10,716 nucleotides of DNA from assembly GCA_026770585.1 (NCBI GenBank), contig MU647469.1:48588-59303 (forward strand). The letters are read 5' to 3'. Shown here piece after piece: positions 9,601 to 10,698 of this stretch. The stretch's first letter is position 1, and each line of letters opens with the position of its first letter. The notes beneath the pieces are model-generated. The model saw only the letters and a program-made list of their open reading frames with translations. It did no database searches and was not told the origin of the DNA. The DNA comes from Baffinella frigidus (lineage: Eukaryota > Cryptophyceae > Cryptomonadales > Baffinellaceae). Both the position numbers and the translations under genes were made by a program.

Positions 9601-10694
9601 TTCTGGATGAAACGTTTGAAACCCTCAACTGATTTCACGTGTCTCGACGGTTCTGGCTACAGGTCATGCTGTTGGGCGTGTATGTATCGCACGGTCCGCA
9701 TGGTGGTCATGTCAGGGCTGGGGTATCCCTGTATCACCTGCCAGGGCTGGGGTATCCCTGTATCACCTGTTGTCACGTCCCATCTACAGATGATGAGCCG
9801 TTTTCATCAGAACTAAGCCAGTCGCCCCATTGCCTGAACTCCCCAGACATTATACCGGCGGCAAAGGGCTCCAATTCCTAGACGTAAAGTTGATTCTCGC
9901 CCGGGAAACACGCCAAACGTCTAGGAATTGGAGCCCTTTGCCGCCGGTATAATGTCTGGGGAGTTCAGGCAATGGGGCGACTGGCTTAGTTCGGATGGAA
10001 ACGGCTCTTCGCGGTAGGTGCACGTGCGCGAGAAGCGCGTGCACGGACACAACGTGTGCGGACCTACCACACGAGGCTATCCATGCGAACAGAATAAAAG
10101 AACATTTCAAAATTTGTGGGGAAATGATCACGTTTCCGTACGGATGTCCGAACGGAAACGTGATCAAATGCTGACTTTTGACGTGTTTCCTGGGCAATAA
10201 TCCAATAATTAACTTATGAATCTGTTCGCATGGATAGCCTCGTGTGGTAGTCTAGGACGAGCCCGCCTCGGGCCGTTAGATCGGCTGAGTCCTCGCACAA
10301 CACAGCTTTATCAGGTCTTCAATGAACAGGTGATACAGGGATACCTCGCTCATAAGAAACTGCCCCCCCCCTAGGACCACCATAGGGCCCTAGGCATAGG
10401 CCTACTGTAGGGTCCTAGGGGGAGGCAGTTTCTTATGAACGAGGTACCCCTGTGCCCTAAACCCTAAACACTTGACACTCAACACTGAACACTAAACACC
10501 AACGGTAAGTGCACGTGCGCGAGAAGACTCCCGTAAGGGATATCCCTACGGATGGCCTACCGTAGGCCTCGGGGATTATGATCGTGTGGGTTATTCACGA
10601 AATCGCGCACACTGTTTCAGGTGCACGTGCGCGAGAAGAGCGTGCACGGCCTCCCCCCCGAGTCCAAGGACCGCTCCTACCTCCCTCTCCCGAG
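647..10694 (+). CDS. Split ankyrin-repeat protein gene, nine exons recognised, both ends open
   Basis: Overall span of the gene. The exons are 647-778, 2375-2548, 3402-3468, 4157-4212, 5983-6046, 6519-6598, 7196-7320, 8543-8600 and 10621-10694. Introns are 1596, 853, 688, 1770, 472, 597, 1222 and 2020 bp, all GT..AG. Exon lengths 132, 174, 67, 56, 64, 80, 125, 58 and 74 keep one open frame of about 276 codons. After splicing, residues beginning AALHVAV, TPLHSAA, TPLHVAA and TPLHLAV start four consecutive 33-residue ankyrin repeats, with a degenerate one before and after. Ankyrin repeats bind other proteins; no catalytic domain is visible, so partner and pathway are unknown. No initiator Met, stop, signal peptide or membrane segment was found. 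Which of several near-identical exon copies is used is an inference from frame, phase and completeness. The locus could also be a decayed gene. Confidence 0.8.
881..925 (+). pseudogene. Second copy of the exon 1 tail (copy d)
   Basis: Codes HRAWHYGDAALSPQE and then CAGGAG|gtgcga, a donor equivalent to that of exon 1. The frame is intact. It follows a 45-bp module that also occurs in the left inverted arm. Downstream, GCCAACCCG..GGCAGAGCTA (928-952) resembles the right end of the dispersed element found at 2761, 7329 and 8003. It could be the functional 3' end of exon 1. Confidence 0.6.
987..1026. repeat. Perfect 40-bp palindrome
   Basis: Every base from GCACAACTAAC at 987 to GTTAGTTGTGC at 1026 pairs around a TGGCCA centre with no loop. 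A partial direct copy (CTAACTACGTGTGG) lies just upstream at 971-984. It could extrude as a cruciform or be the core of a foldback element. Confidence 0.95.
1027..1158. repeat. GTACA/TTGTAC minisatellite
   Basis: About a dozen degenerate units of roughly 10 bp built on GTGTACAG and TTGTACAG. They run from the palindrome to the GTACCGG at 1153. Because TGTACA is self-complementary, the array can pair with itself in either orientation. Confidence 0.85.
1161..1263. repeat. Short inverted repeat, 13-bp arms
   Basis: GGACACGCCCACC (1161-1173) and GGTGGGCGTGTCC (1251-1263) are exact reverse complements, 77 bp apart. GTACCGG adjoins the left arm on its left and the right arm on its left. Possibly an eroded foldback element; no clear target duplication. 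Confidence 0.6.
1295..1411. repeat. Inverted-repeat element, 117 bp
   Basis: Arms CCTCAGAGCGGGAGCAAATC (1295-1314) and 1392-1411 pair over 20 bp with one mismatch. No TA dinucleotide directly borders it. It ends 10 bp before the exon 2-like copy at 1422. Confidence 0.75.
1422..1453 (+). pseudogene. Truncated copy of exon 2 (copy a)
   Basis: After GGTTAG it reads GTGCGCGCGGCGGCG, coding VRAAAS, then KDGDR. This matches exon 2 (VRAAAATLRTAARNGDR) with an internal deletion. Similarity ends near 1453. Confidence 0.6.
1509..1553 (+). repeat. Direct repeat with 2099-2140
   Basis: CCGTAGTCAATACCGTACGC followed by CAA..ACC(C)TGAATT is shared with 2099-2140, with a few mismatches. The downstream copy lies between the elements at 1890-2096 and 2149-2350. 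This suggests a duplicated intron segment that later received different insertions. Confidence 0.75.
1580..1750. mobile_element. TA-flanked foldback element (MITE-like), family B
   Basis: 171 bp with terminal inverted repeats of about 26 bp (GAKCGCTGTGCAGAGAAG then TTGGCCAC), bounded by TA at 1578-1579 and 1751-1752. The arms continue to pair further in, around AATTGGAGCCATTT and AAATGGCTCCAATT. There is no coding capacity. TA duplication is typical of Tc1/mariner-type non-autonomous elements. The ends match those of the larger element at 5191-5533. It ends 13 bp before exon 2 copy b. Confidence 0.88.
1764..1842 (+). pseudogene. Decayed copy of exon 2 (copy b)
   Basis: After TTCCTGCAG it reads VSAAVSSLRAASRNSDRVST, then RSLVRS, then TGA. 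It follows exon 2 codon by codon up to GTGCGCAGCT, where similarity ends and a stop appears. It keeps a good 3' splice acceptor, so it could be a cryptic exon introducing a premature stop. Confidence 0.75.
1890..2096. mobile_element. TA-flanked foldback element (MITE-like), family C
   Basis: 207 bp bounded by TA at 1888-1889 and 2097-2098. The ends are GAGCCAATGTGG and CCACATTGGCTC. The arms pair over about 70 bp with small gaps, including GGACTTGGCCAAA and GATGCGAACTTCTAG, around a centre with TTTAAATCC. No open reading frame. Confidence 0.9.
2149..2350. mobile_element. TA-flanked foldback element (MITE-like), family A copy 1
   Basis: 202 bp bounded by TA at 2147-2148 and 2351-2352. Ends TTGTCGAAATGGGCTTCGCG and the matching right end. 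The arms hold GACCTGACCTCGATT. The interior includes ATGCTATCTTAGGCATG and AAAATAGCATCTCCCACC. A second copy at 4954-5152 is about 90 percent identical by eye. It ends 24 bp before exon 2. Confidence 0.95.
2375..2548 (+). CDS. Exon 2: start of the ankyrin repeats
   Basis: Fifty-eight codons after GTGGGCAG: VRAAAATLRTAARNGDRV, TIRSLVRSSGEGILDVGD, PEGVQSAALHVAVM, CRQTDAVL, then donor CTG|gtgaaa. ARNGDRVTIRSLV looks like a degenerate ankyrin repeat. AALHVAVMCRQTDAVL is the first half of a clear one, whose second half (ALLTLGASPDV) is exon 3. It begins and ends in phase 0. The frame runs past the donor for only ten codons before a stop, which supports splicing. Three partial copies exist (1422, 1764, 2632), and this is the only full-length intact one. 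It lies 24 bp after a MITE-like element. Confidence 0.85.
2632..2710 (+). pseudogene. Frameshifted copy of the exon 2 3' half (copy c)
   Basis: From GGGCGTGCAGAGCGC to the donor CTG|gtgcgg it nearly equals exon 2. Upstream it reads GATGTCGGGATCC where exon 2 has GACGTCGGGGATCC, a one-base loss that breaks the frame. The intact part codes VQSAALHVAVMCRQTDAVL. No acceptor is seen at its start. Possibly a recent duplication, as few bases differ. Confidence 0.75.
2761..2872 (+). mobile_element. Dispersed element K, copy 1
   Basis: Starts after TA (2759-2760) with GCTCTGTCTCA and runs through CGCTCCGAAGTTGACA, GTCACCTTGAGAATGGTC and GGTCAACCCGG to TGAGGCAGAATGC. Two other copies lie near 7329 and 8003. 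The ends GCTCTGTCTCA and TGATGCAGAGC (third copy) are imperfect inverted repeats next to TA, so this may be another TA-duplicating MITE family. Confidence 0.65.
2975..2998. repeat. Perfect 24-bp palindrome
   Basis: AAAATAGTCAGA and TCTGACTATTTT pair without a loop around AGATCT. It lies inside intron 2; role unknown. Confidence 0.9.
3182..3285 (+). repeat. Direct repeat of a quasi-palindromic TATATGACGT block
   Basis: GCAGTATATGACGTCATAT (3217-3235) and GCAGTATATGACGTTCCAT (3256-3274) sit in two consecutive units of about 40 bp, each preceded by TCTGYGG and followed by ATATGCC. The first is nearly self-complementary around GACGTC. A C run and CCGCAG|GAGTTGCC precede the block at 3171, resembling the acceptor of the exon 3 copies. 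Confidence 0.7.
3292..3334 (+). pseudogene. Alternative or decayed copy of exon 3
   Basis: After CCCCTCCGCAG it codes ELLTLGASPNATSRV, close to exon 3 (ALLTLGASPDVRDAS), then diverges before the TPLH part. The acceptor is good and the phase matches exon 2. No convincing donor completing the repeat is seen, so the copy at 3402 is preferred. Confidence 0.65.
3402..3468 (+). CDS. Exon 3: second half of one ankyrin repeat and start of the next
   Basis: 67 bp after CCCCTCTGCAG: ALLTLGASPDVRDASSSTPLHS plus one base, donor TTCCG|gttgcc. LLTLGASPDVRD is the helix 2 and turn of an ankyrin repeat; TPLH is the classic start of the next. With exon 2 it makes a repeat of exactly 33 residues. It enters in phase 0 and leaves in phase 1, matching exon 4. 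Decayed copies of its last 25 bp recur near 3506, 3683 and 3838. Confidence 0.85.
3506..3868 (+). repeat. Three decayed copies of the exon 3 end
   Basis: CGAGCTTCACCCCGTTGCG..CTCAGGTTG at 3506, CGAGCTTTACTCAGGTTGCC at 3681 and CGAGCTTCACCCCGCTGCAC at 3838 all resemble the end of exon 3 plus the start of its intron (CAAGCTCCACCCCGCTGCAT then TCCGGTTGCC). They are separated by the GA tract and telomere-like repeats. Confidence 0.7.
3573..3628. repeat. (GA)n microsatellite
   Basis: Eighteen uninterrupted AG dinucleotides from 3573 to 3608, then interrupted GA units to about 3628. Likely length-variable. Confidence 0.97.
3742..4155. repeat. Telomere-like CCCTAAA array in intron 3
   Basis: Degenerate CCCTAAA heptamers with variants CCCTATA, CACTAAA and CCCCAAA. 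Positions about 3776-3831 are four copies of a 14-bp unit, CCCTATACCCTAAA. A decayed exon 3 end (3838) interrupts the array. It runs up to the exon 4 acceptor AACCCAG, so the repeat itself supplies the pyrimidine-rich acceptor. Confidence 0.92.
4157..4212 (+). CDS. Exon 4: ankyrin repeat helices
   Basis: 56 bp after CAACCCAG; the first two bases complete a codon from exon 3. It codes ALAGNEAGVRMLLQHNAS, then donor CCTCG|gtaccg. GVRMLLQHNAS is a typical second helix and turn (consensus VxxLLxxGA). Joined to TPLHSA upstream and VNVSCSFLR downstream it gives a repeat of exactly 33 residues. It leaves in phase 0. A second copy at 4346 is nearly identical but lacks the first GCTGCG. Confidence 0.85.
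4213..4345 (+). other. AT-richer spacer between two exon 4 copies
   Basis: Contains AATTCTCCTTGAAATC and TTGTTGGTTTTATCTG and ends in TTGCATTCAG before the second exon 4 copy. Nothing coding is evident. It acts as part of intron 4, or as a short separate intron if the second copy is used. Confidence 0.5.
4346..4396 (+). pseudogene. Second copy of exon 4
   Basis: Codes LAGNEAGVRMLFQHNAL, then TTG|gtaccg. An acceptor (CATTCAG) and donor equivalent are kept. The missing GCTGCG would put it out of phase with exon 3, and LLQ is LFQ. Probably a duplicate, possibly an alternative exon in another phase. Confidence 0.65.
4543..4681. mobile_element. TA-flanked foldback element, family H
   Basis: 139 bp bounded by TA at 4541-4542 and 4682-4683. 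The arms of about 40 bp include ACGTCCTGAAAACCGGGTAG, CCTACGG and CAATACCGTAGG and pair with few mismatches. The centre is rich in CCTAGG and CCTACGG motifs, as in the elements at 7802 and 10344, so these three may be one superfamily. Confidence 0.9.
4684..4953. other. Intron 4 segment with no recognised feature
   Basis: An open frame (4681-4797) ends in TGA and shows no known motif. TTAATTAG and CTAATTAG recur around 4802-4840. I see no convincing gene or element here. Confidence 0.4.
4954..5152. mobile_element. TA-flanked foldback element (MITE-like), family A copy 2
   Basis: 199 bp bounded by TA at 4952-4953 and 5153-5154, with the same ends and interior as 2149-2350. The closeness of the two copies suggests recent spread. 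No open reading frame, so it would need a transposase from elsewhere. Confidence 0.95.
5191..5533. mobile_element. Larger foldback element, family D, sharing ends with family B
   Basis: 343 bp. Left end GAGCGGTATCCAGCGAAG then TTGGCCGC, right end the near-complement, with about 23 of 26 positions matching. TA at 5189-5190 precedes it, but CA follows at 5534-5535, so the duplication is imperfect or the right edge was overwritten by the next repeat. The interior differs from family B and includes the repeat at 5236-5350. Confidence 0.75.
5236..5365. repeat. Dispersed repeat E, copy 1, with a 42-bp perfect palindrome
   Basis: GAGGCTGGAAGAGGGAGTAT then ACCAGTCACGGGCGGGCTTG recur at 8809 and 9449. 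Positions 5303-5344 form a perfect palindrome, arms TTGGTCACGTATCTGGGGGAA joined at GAATTC. The sequence after the hairpin (ACCAAAC..GTGAAAATTA) also matches the second copy. Confidence 0.9.
5534..5693. mobile_element. Foldback element, family M
   Basis: Ends CCACACAGCGGCCTTCGAAG and its near-complement at 5674-5693 enclose 120 bp. The same end sequence occurs alone at 8634, 8788 and 9153 (+) and at 5784-5803 (-). A CT occurs on both sides. In the + orientation it contains CACACAG, which could act as a splice acceptor. Confidence 0.65.
5752..5962. repeat. CCCTACA heptamer array in intron 4
   Basis: Mostly CCCTACA units with rare CCGTGAA and CCTGCA variants. Two runs, split by the element end at 5784-5803 and GACGCGCAC. 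It is more homogeneous than the array in intron 3 and of a different variant. It stops about 20 bp before exon 5. Confidence 0.93.
5983..6046 (+). CDS. Exon 5: ankyrin repeat boundary
   Basis: 64 bp after CGCGGCAG: VNVSCSFLRTPLHVAAQEGAE plus one G, donor GAGG|gtcctc. TPLHVAAQEGAEG is a textbook first helix. VN at the start completes the ASVN turn begun by exon 4 (HNAS|VN). It enters in phase 0 and leaves in phase 1. This is the only exon for which no second copy was noticed. Confidence 0.88.
6051..6300. repeat. CCCGAAA heptamer array in intron 5
   Basis: Mostly CCCGAAA and CCCGAAT or CACTAAA units, with the densest run at about 6108-6195. It continues after each exon 6 copy (6351-6410 and 6458-6510). 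The dominant unit differs from those of introns 3, 4 and 6. Confidence 0.92.
6304..6350 (+). pseudogene. Truncated copy of exon 6 (copy a)
   Basis: After TAACCCAG it codes VVAFLLPAGALLDAQ in the exon 6 phase, then abruptly becomes CCCTAACCCC. The break falls exactly where exon 6 continues with GACCGCCGCTTGG. It has an acceptor but no donor. Confidence 0.75.
6413..6457 (+). pseudogene. Truncated copy of exon 6 (copy b)
   Basis: After CCCTAG it codes GVVAALMHAGALLDA, then TAA. HAGA is closer to the ankyrin consensus than the PAGA of copy a and exon 6. This copy may therefore descend from a different or older repeat. Confidence 0.7.
6519..6598 (+). CDS. Exon 6: ankyrin repeat
   Basis: 80 bp after TTAACCCAG. 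The first two bases complete the Gly codon from exon 5. It codes VVALLLPAGALLDAQDRRLD, then TPLHLA, donor TTGCG|gtccca. With exon 5 it gives a repeat of exactly 33 residues ending in RRLD, and TPLHLA opens the next. It leaves in phase 0. It is the only one of four copies with both halves. The acceptor is formed by the telomere-like repeat (AACCCAG). Confidence 0.88.
6601..6660. repeat. Telomere-like repeats, C-rich strand
   Basis: Degenerate CCCTAAA and CCCTAAC units directly after the exon 6 donor, ending at CCCTAGAGCGG before the strand flip. Confidence 0.85.
6670..6785. repeat. G-rich (GGGGGTT)n tract, opposite strand sense to its neighbours
   Basis: About eight GGGGGTT heptamers (6675-6731), then GGGTTATGGTTGG and GGGTTAGGGTT. 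All other arrays in the window are C-rich on this strand. It has runs of five G separated by TT, so it could form G-quadruplexes on the + strand and in a transcript. Confidence 0.95.
6793..6828 (+). pseudogene. Copy of the exon 6 3' half (copy c)
   Basis: Codes QDRCLETPLHLA, then GCA|gtccaa, matching the exon 6 end (QDRRLDTPLHLA, GCG|gtccca). It is the complement of copy a, which holds only the 5' half. Substitutions are mostly conservative. No 5' half is present. Confidence 0.75.
6829..7190. repeat. Mixed telomere-like array before exon 7
   Basis: Starts as CCCTAA hexamers (6840-7010), passes through CCCATCCCTAACCCCAA units and ends in CCCCACA and CCCCAAA heptamers (7095-7190). The unit changes stepwise along the array. 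It ends in AAACCAG, the exon 7 acceptor. Confidence 0.93.
7196..7320 (+). CDS. Exon 7: ankyrin repeat
   Basis: 125 bp after AAACCAG: VRHRKEEVVKQLLHASASV, AYKNEGGMTPFHEARRCQE, RER plus two bases, donor CGCTG|gtacgc. EEVVKQLLHASASV is a typical second helix. With TPLHLA from exon 6 it makes a 33-residue repeat ending in EGGM, and TPFHEA opens the next. The donor was chosen because GTAC follows at the same point in both further copies (7563 and 7983) and because phase 2 fits exon 8. An alternative donor, CGG|TGAGCC near 7362, would lengthen the exon. Confidence 0.82.
7329..7444 (+). mobile_element. Dispersed element K, copy 2
   Basis: Contains GCCCCATAGTTGACGGCTCT, GTACCGC and CAGCGTGTCAACTTACGAAT then GTCGGCCGACCC, matching copies at 2761 and 8003. 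It begins eight bases into intron 7 after CTA and runs directly into a copy of exon 7. Confidence 0.65.
7445..7563 (+). pseudogene. Copy of exon 7 interrupted by an inverted piece of element K
   Basis: CTTCCATGAGGCCCGCCGCT then GCCAAGAG (to 7474) matches exon 7 from FHEARRC. Exon similarity resumes at CAGCGAACGCTG|gtactc (7552-7563). The 77 bp between contain, in reverse complement, the left half of element K (CTAGCTCTGTCTC, TTTGGTCTCACCGA). Confidence 0.7.
7621..7730. repeat. Small hairpin and two short tandem repeats
   Basis: TTATCACG and CGTGATAA (7621-7640) pair around a short loop. CCTACAGTGGT then occurs twice (7659-7680), and AGCCTAGTAGGCTAGTAAGG twice (7684-7726). No terminator role can be claimed in this setting. 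Confidence 0.75.
7734..7786. repeat. ATTCCGGCATT minisatellite
   Basis: Three imperfect units of about 20 bp with the core ATTCCGGCRTT, each separated by GACCTA or CACCGA. It directly precedes the element at 7802. Confidence 0.75.
7802..7901. mobile_element. TA-flanked foldback element, family F
   Basis: Exactly 100 bp with perfect 15-bp ends TCCCTTAAGTGACCA and TGGTCACTTAAGGGA, bounded by TA at 7800-7801 and 7902-7903. The interior holds CCTAGG and CCTACGGTAGG motifs like families G and H. It ends 14 bp before an exon 7 copy. Confidence 0.92.
7916..7983 (+). pseudogene. In-frame copy of the exon 7 3' part
   Basis: Codes AYKNEGGVTPFHEARRCQE then RER, followed by CTT|gtactc. It matches exon 7 from the SVAYKNEGG segment with few changes. 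The upstream half (VRHRKEEVVKQLL) is missing, being replaced by the foldback element. Donor position conserved. Confidence 0.75.
8003..8120 (+). mobile_element. Dispersed element K, copy 3
   Basis: CAGTCTATTTGGTCTCACCG, GCGCCAAAGTTGACGGATTC, GTACCGC and CAACTTGAGAATAGTC..GTCAACTCGA run to TGATGCAGAGC, followed by TA (8121-8122). The left end is fused to the start of intron 7-like sequence, so only the right boundary is clean. Confidence 0.65.
8205..8278. repeat. Three CGTCTCTG hairpins in tandem
   Basis: TACGTCTCTGTAT occurs at 8216, 8238 and 8262. In the first, GTGATGTATA and TATACATCAC pair perfectly around CGTCTCTG, with the stem spanning 8209-8235. The third has its own stem GCTATA/TATAGC, so the loop is kept while the stem changes. 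Confidence 0.85.
8302..8366 (+). pseudogene. Two tandem partial copies of the exon 8 start
   Basis: After CTCTCGCAG (8302) and again after CCCCCGCAG (8339) comes CGCCGAG..CAGCGAGGAGGGGCG, coding AEDSEEGRA and AESSEEGRA in the exon 8 phase. Both have an acceptor but stop before RRSITTML. The 37-bp spacing suggests tandem duplication including the splice acceptor. Confidence 0.75.
8364..8418. repeat. GC-rich foldback
   Basis: GCCCCACCCCAC (8364-8375) pairs with GTGGGGTGGGGC (8394-8405), and CCACGTTGGCGT (8373-8384) with ACGCCAACGTGG (8407-8418). Overlapping arms would give two alternative hairpins. Confidence 0.85.
8492..8523 (+). pseudogene. Possible short exon remnant
   Basis: After a C run and CCGCAG it reads, in one frame, LVKLVLIRD then TAA. 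LVKLVL resembles an ankyrin second helix and the acceptor is typical of this locus. It does not fit the exon 7 phase in that frame. It may be a decayed exon or an alternative terminal exon; evidence is thin. Confidence 0.25.
8543..8600 (+). CDS. Exon 8: AANSEEGRARRSITTMLHE
   Basis: 58 bp after TCTCTCGCAG. The first base completes a Cys codon from exon 7, then AANSEEGRARRSITTMLHE, donor CACGAG|gtctcg. SITTMLHE could be the second helix of a last, irregular ankyrin repeat after TPFHEARRC. The joined repeat is longer than 33 residues, so it is degenerate or carries an insertion. It leaves in phase 0. This is the fullest uninterrupted of about nine copies between 8302 and 9575, so which copy is used in the mature message is uncertain. 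Confidence 0.65.
8745..8772 (+). pseudogene. Partial copy of exon 8 without donor
   Basis: GGATCCATCCCCACCATGCT then CCATGAG matches the exon 8 end (SITTMLHE, with T to P). It is followed by AT instead of GT, so the donor is lost. Confidence 0.65.
8807..8943. repeat. Dispersed repeat E, copy 2
   Basis: GAGGCTGGAAGAGGGGGTAT, ACCAGTCACGGGCGGGCTTG and a 42-bp imperfect palindrome at 8876-8917 centred on GATATC. The tail ACCAAACATGG..GTGGAAATTAAG parallels copy 1. It begins right after an element M end (8788-8807) and finishes at an exon 8 copy. Confidence 0.85.
8944..9119 (+). pseudogene. Copy of exon 8 split by an insertion with a 12-bp duplication
   Basis: AACAGCGAGGAGGGGCGTGC to CAGATAC (8973) and GCTCGCAGATACATCACCAC to CATGAG (9119) together make an exon 8 copy coding NSEEGRARRYITTMLHE. 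GCTCGCAGATAC occurs at 8962-8973 and again at 9087-9098, around 113 bp of unrelated sequence (8974-9086). GAG|gtctc donor kept. Confidence 0.75.
9272..9297 (+). pseudogene. Partial copy of exon 8 with donor
   Basis: GATCCATCCCCACCATGCTC then CTCGAG|gtctct. Same as the copy at 8745 but with GT restored and H replaced by L. No NSEEGRA part. Confidence 0.65.
9301..9428. other. Intron 8 segment with no firm feature
   Basis: Contains AAAACTTGACGGGTTTGCAC (9346-9365), weakly like element K (GTTGACGG..TACCGC), and ATTCAGGAGACCTGG. No gene recognised. Confidence 0.35.
9429..9448 (+). pseudogene. Short copy of exon 8 running into repeat E
   Basis: ATCACCACCATGCTCCACGA is identical to exon 8, but the next bases TCGAGGCTGG belong to repeat E. 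The junction marks an insertion or template switch inside the exon copy. Confidence 0.65.
9445..9540. repeat. Dispersed repeat E, copy 3, truncated at the hairpin centre
   Basis: GAGGCTGGAAGAGGGGGTAT through GGCTTGGTCACG to CGATATCGAG, then exon 8-like GGGGCGCGCC. Only the first half of the palindrome is present. The 5' part is almost identical to copy 2. Confidence 0.88.
9538..9575 (+). pseudogene. Partial copy of exon 8 after repeat E
   Basis: GAGGGGCGCGCCGATCCATC then ACCACCATGCTCCACGAG|gtcccc. It codes the ITTMLHE part, with small changes before it, and keeps a donor. With the piece at 9429 it looks like one exon copy broken by repeat E. Confidence 0.65.
9663..9712 (+). pseudogene. Possible ankyrin-like exon remnant
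   Basis: After GGCTACAG the frame reads VMLLGVYVSHGPHGGHV. VMLLGVYVSHG loosely resembles an ankyrin second helix. No other copy or firm donor is seen, so this is a weak suggestion. Confidence 0.2.
9714..9771. repeat. 29-bp tandem duplication
   Basis: CAGGGCTGGGGTATCCCTGT plus ATCACCTGC is present twice in a row, at 9714 and 9743. In reverse complement it matches the sequence flanking the element at 10344-10444. Confidence 0.93.
9787..10014. mobile_element. Long near-perfect foldback element, family L
   Basis: Positions 9811-9886 pair with about 9915-9991 essentially perfectly (AACTAAGCCAGTCGCCCCAT at the left, its complement at the right). Pairing extends with few mismatches to GAGCCGTTTTCATC at 9795 and 10007. 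The loop is about 30 bp. TA at 9785-9786 and 10015-10016 may be the target duplication. The right TA plus G forms the TAG before the exon 9 copy at 10018. Confidence 0.85.
10018..10053 (+). pseudogene. Copy of exon 9 (copy a)
   Basis: After GCGGTAG it reads GTGCACGTGCGCGAGAAGCG, then CGTGCACGG, coding VHVREKRVHG, against VHVREKSVHG in exon 9. It then continues into unrelated sequence and the next foldback element. Confidence 0.65.
10067..10247. mobile_element. TA-flanked foldback element, family I, with an inner hairpin
   Basis: 181 bp bounded by TA at 10065-10066 and 10248-10249. Ends CCACACGAGGCTATCCATGC plus GAACAGA pair perfectly with the right end. Inside, TGATCACGTTTCCGT (10125-10139) pairs with 10152-10166. 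The interior is AT-rich and has no open frame. Confidence 0.93.
10344..10444. mobile_element. TA-flanked foldback element, family G
   Basis: 101 bp bounded by TA at 10342-10343 and 10445-10446. The arms CCTCGCTCATAAGAAACTGC then CCCCCCCCTAGGACC pair with the right half with few mismatches. The flanks CAGGTGATACAGGGA and CCCC match, in reverse complement, the uninterrupted repeats at 9714-9771, which act as empty sites. Confidence 0.93.
10454..10500. repeat. Short telomere-like stretch
   Basis: CCCTAAACCCTAAACACTTG followed by CACTCAACACTGAACACTAAACACC, decayed heptamers of the same kind as in the other introns. Confidence 0.85.
10509..10526 (+). pseudogene. Short copy of exon 9 (copy b) without acceptor
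   Basis: GTGCACGTGCGCGAGAAG is identical to the exon 9 start, but TAA precedes it where the other copies have TAG or CAG, so the acceptor is lost. It is followed by a small CCGTAAGGGATATCCCTACGG palindrome-like segment. Confidence 0.65.
10621..10694 (+). CDS. Exon 9 (last recognised)
   Basis: After ACTGTTTCAG, the best acceptor in the window, it codes VHVREKSVHGLPPESKDR then SYLPLP plus two bases, with a candidate donor CGAG|gtttcc. It joins exon 8 in phase 0 (MLHE|VHVREK). The composition (Pro, Lys, Arg, Ser) no longer looks like an ankyrin repeat, so the repeat domain may end here. No stop is reached before the window ends in a C run. Two partial copies lie at 10018 and 10509. Confidence 0.6.
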
Positions 10695-10698
10695 GTTT

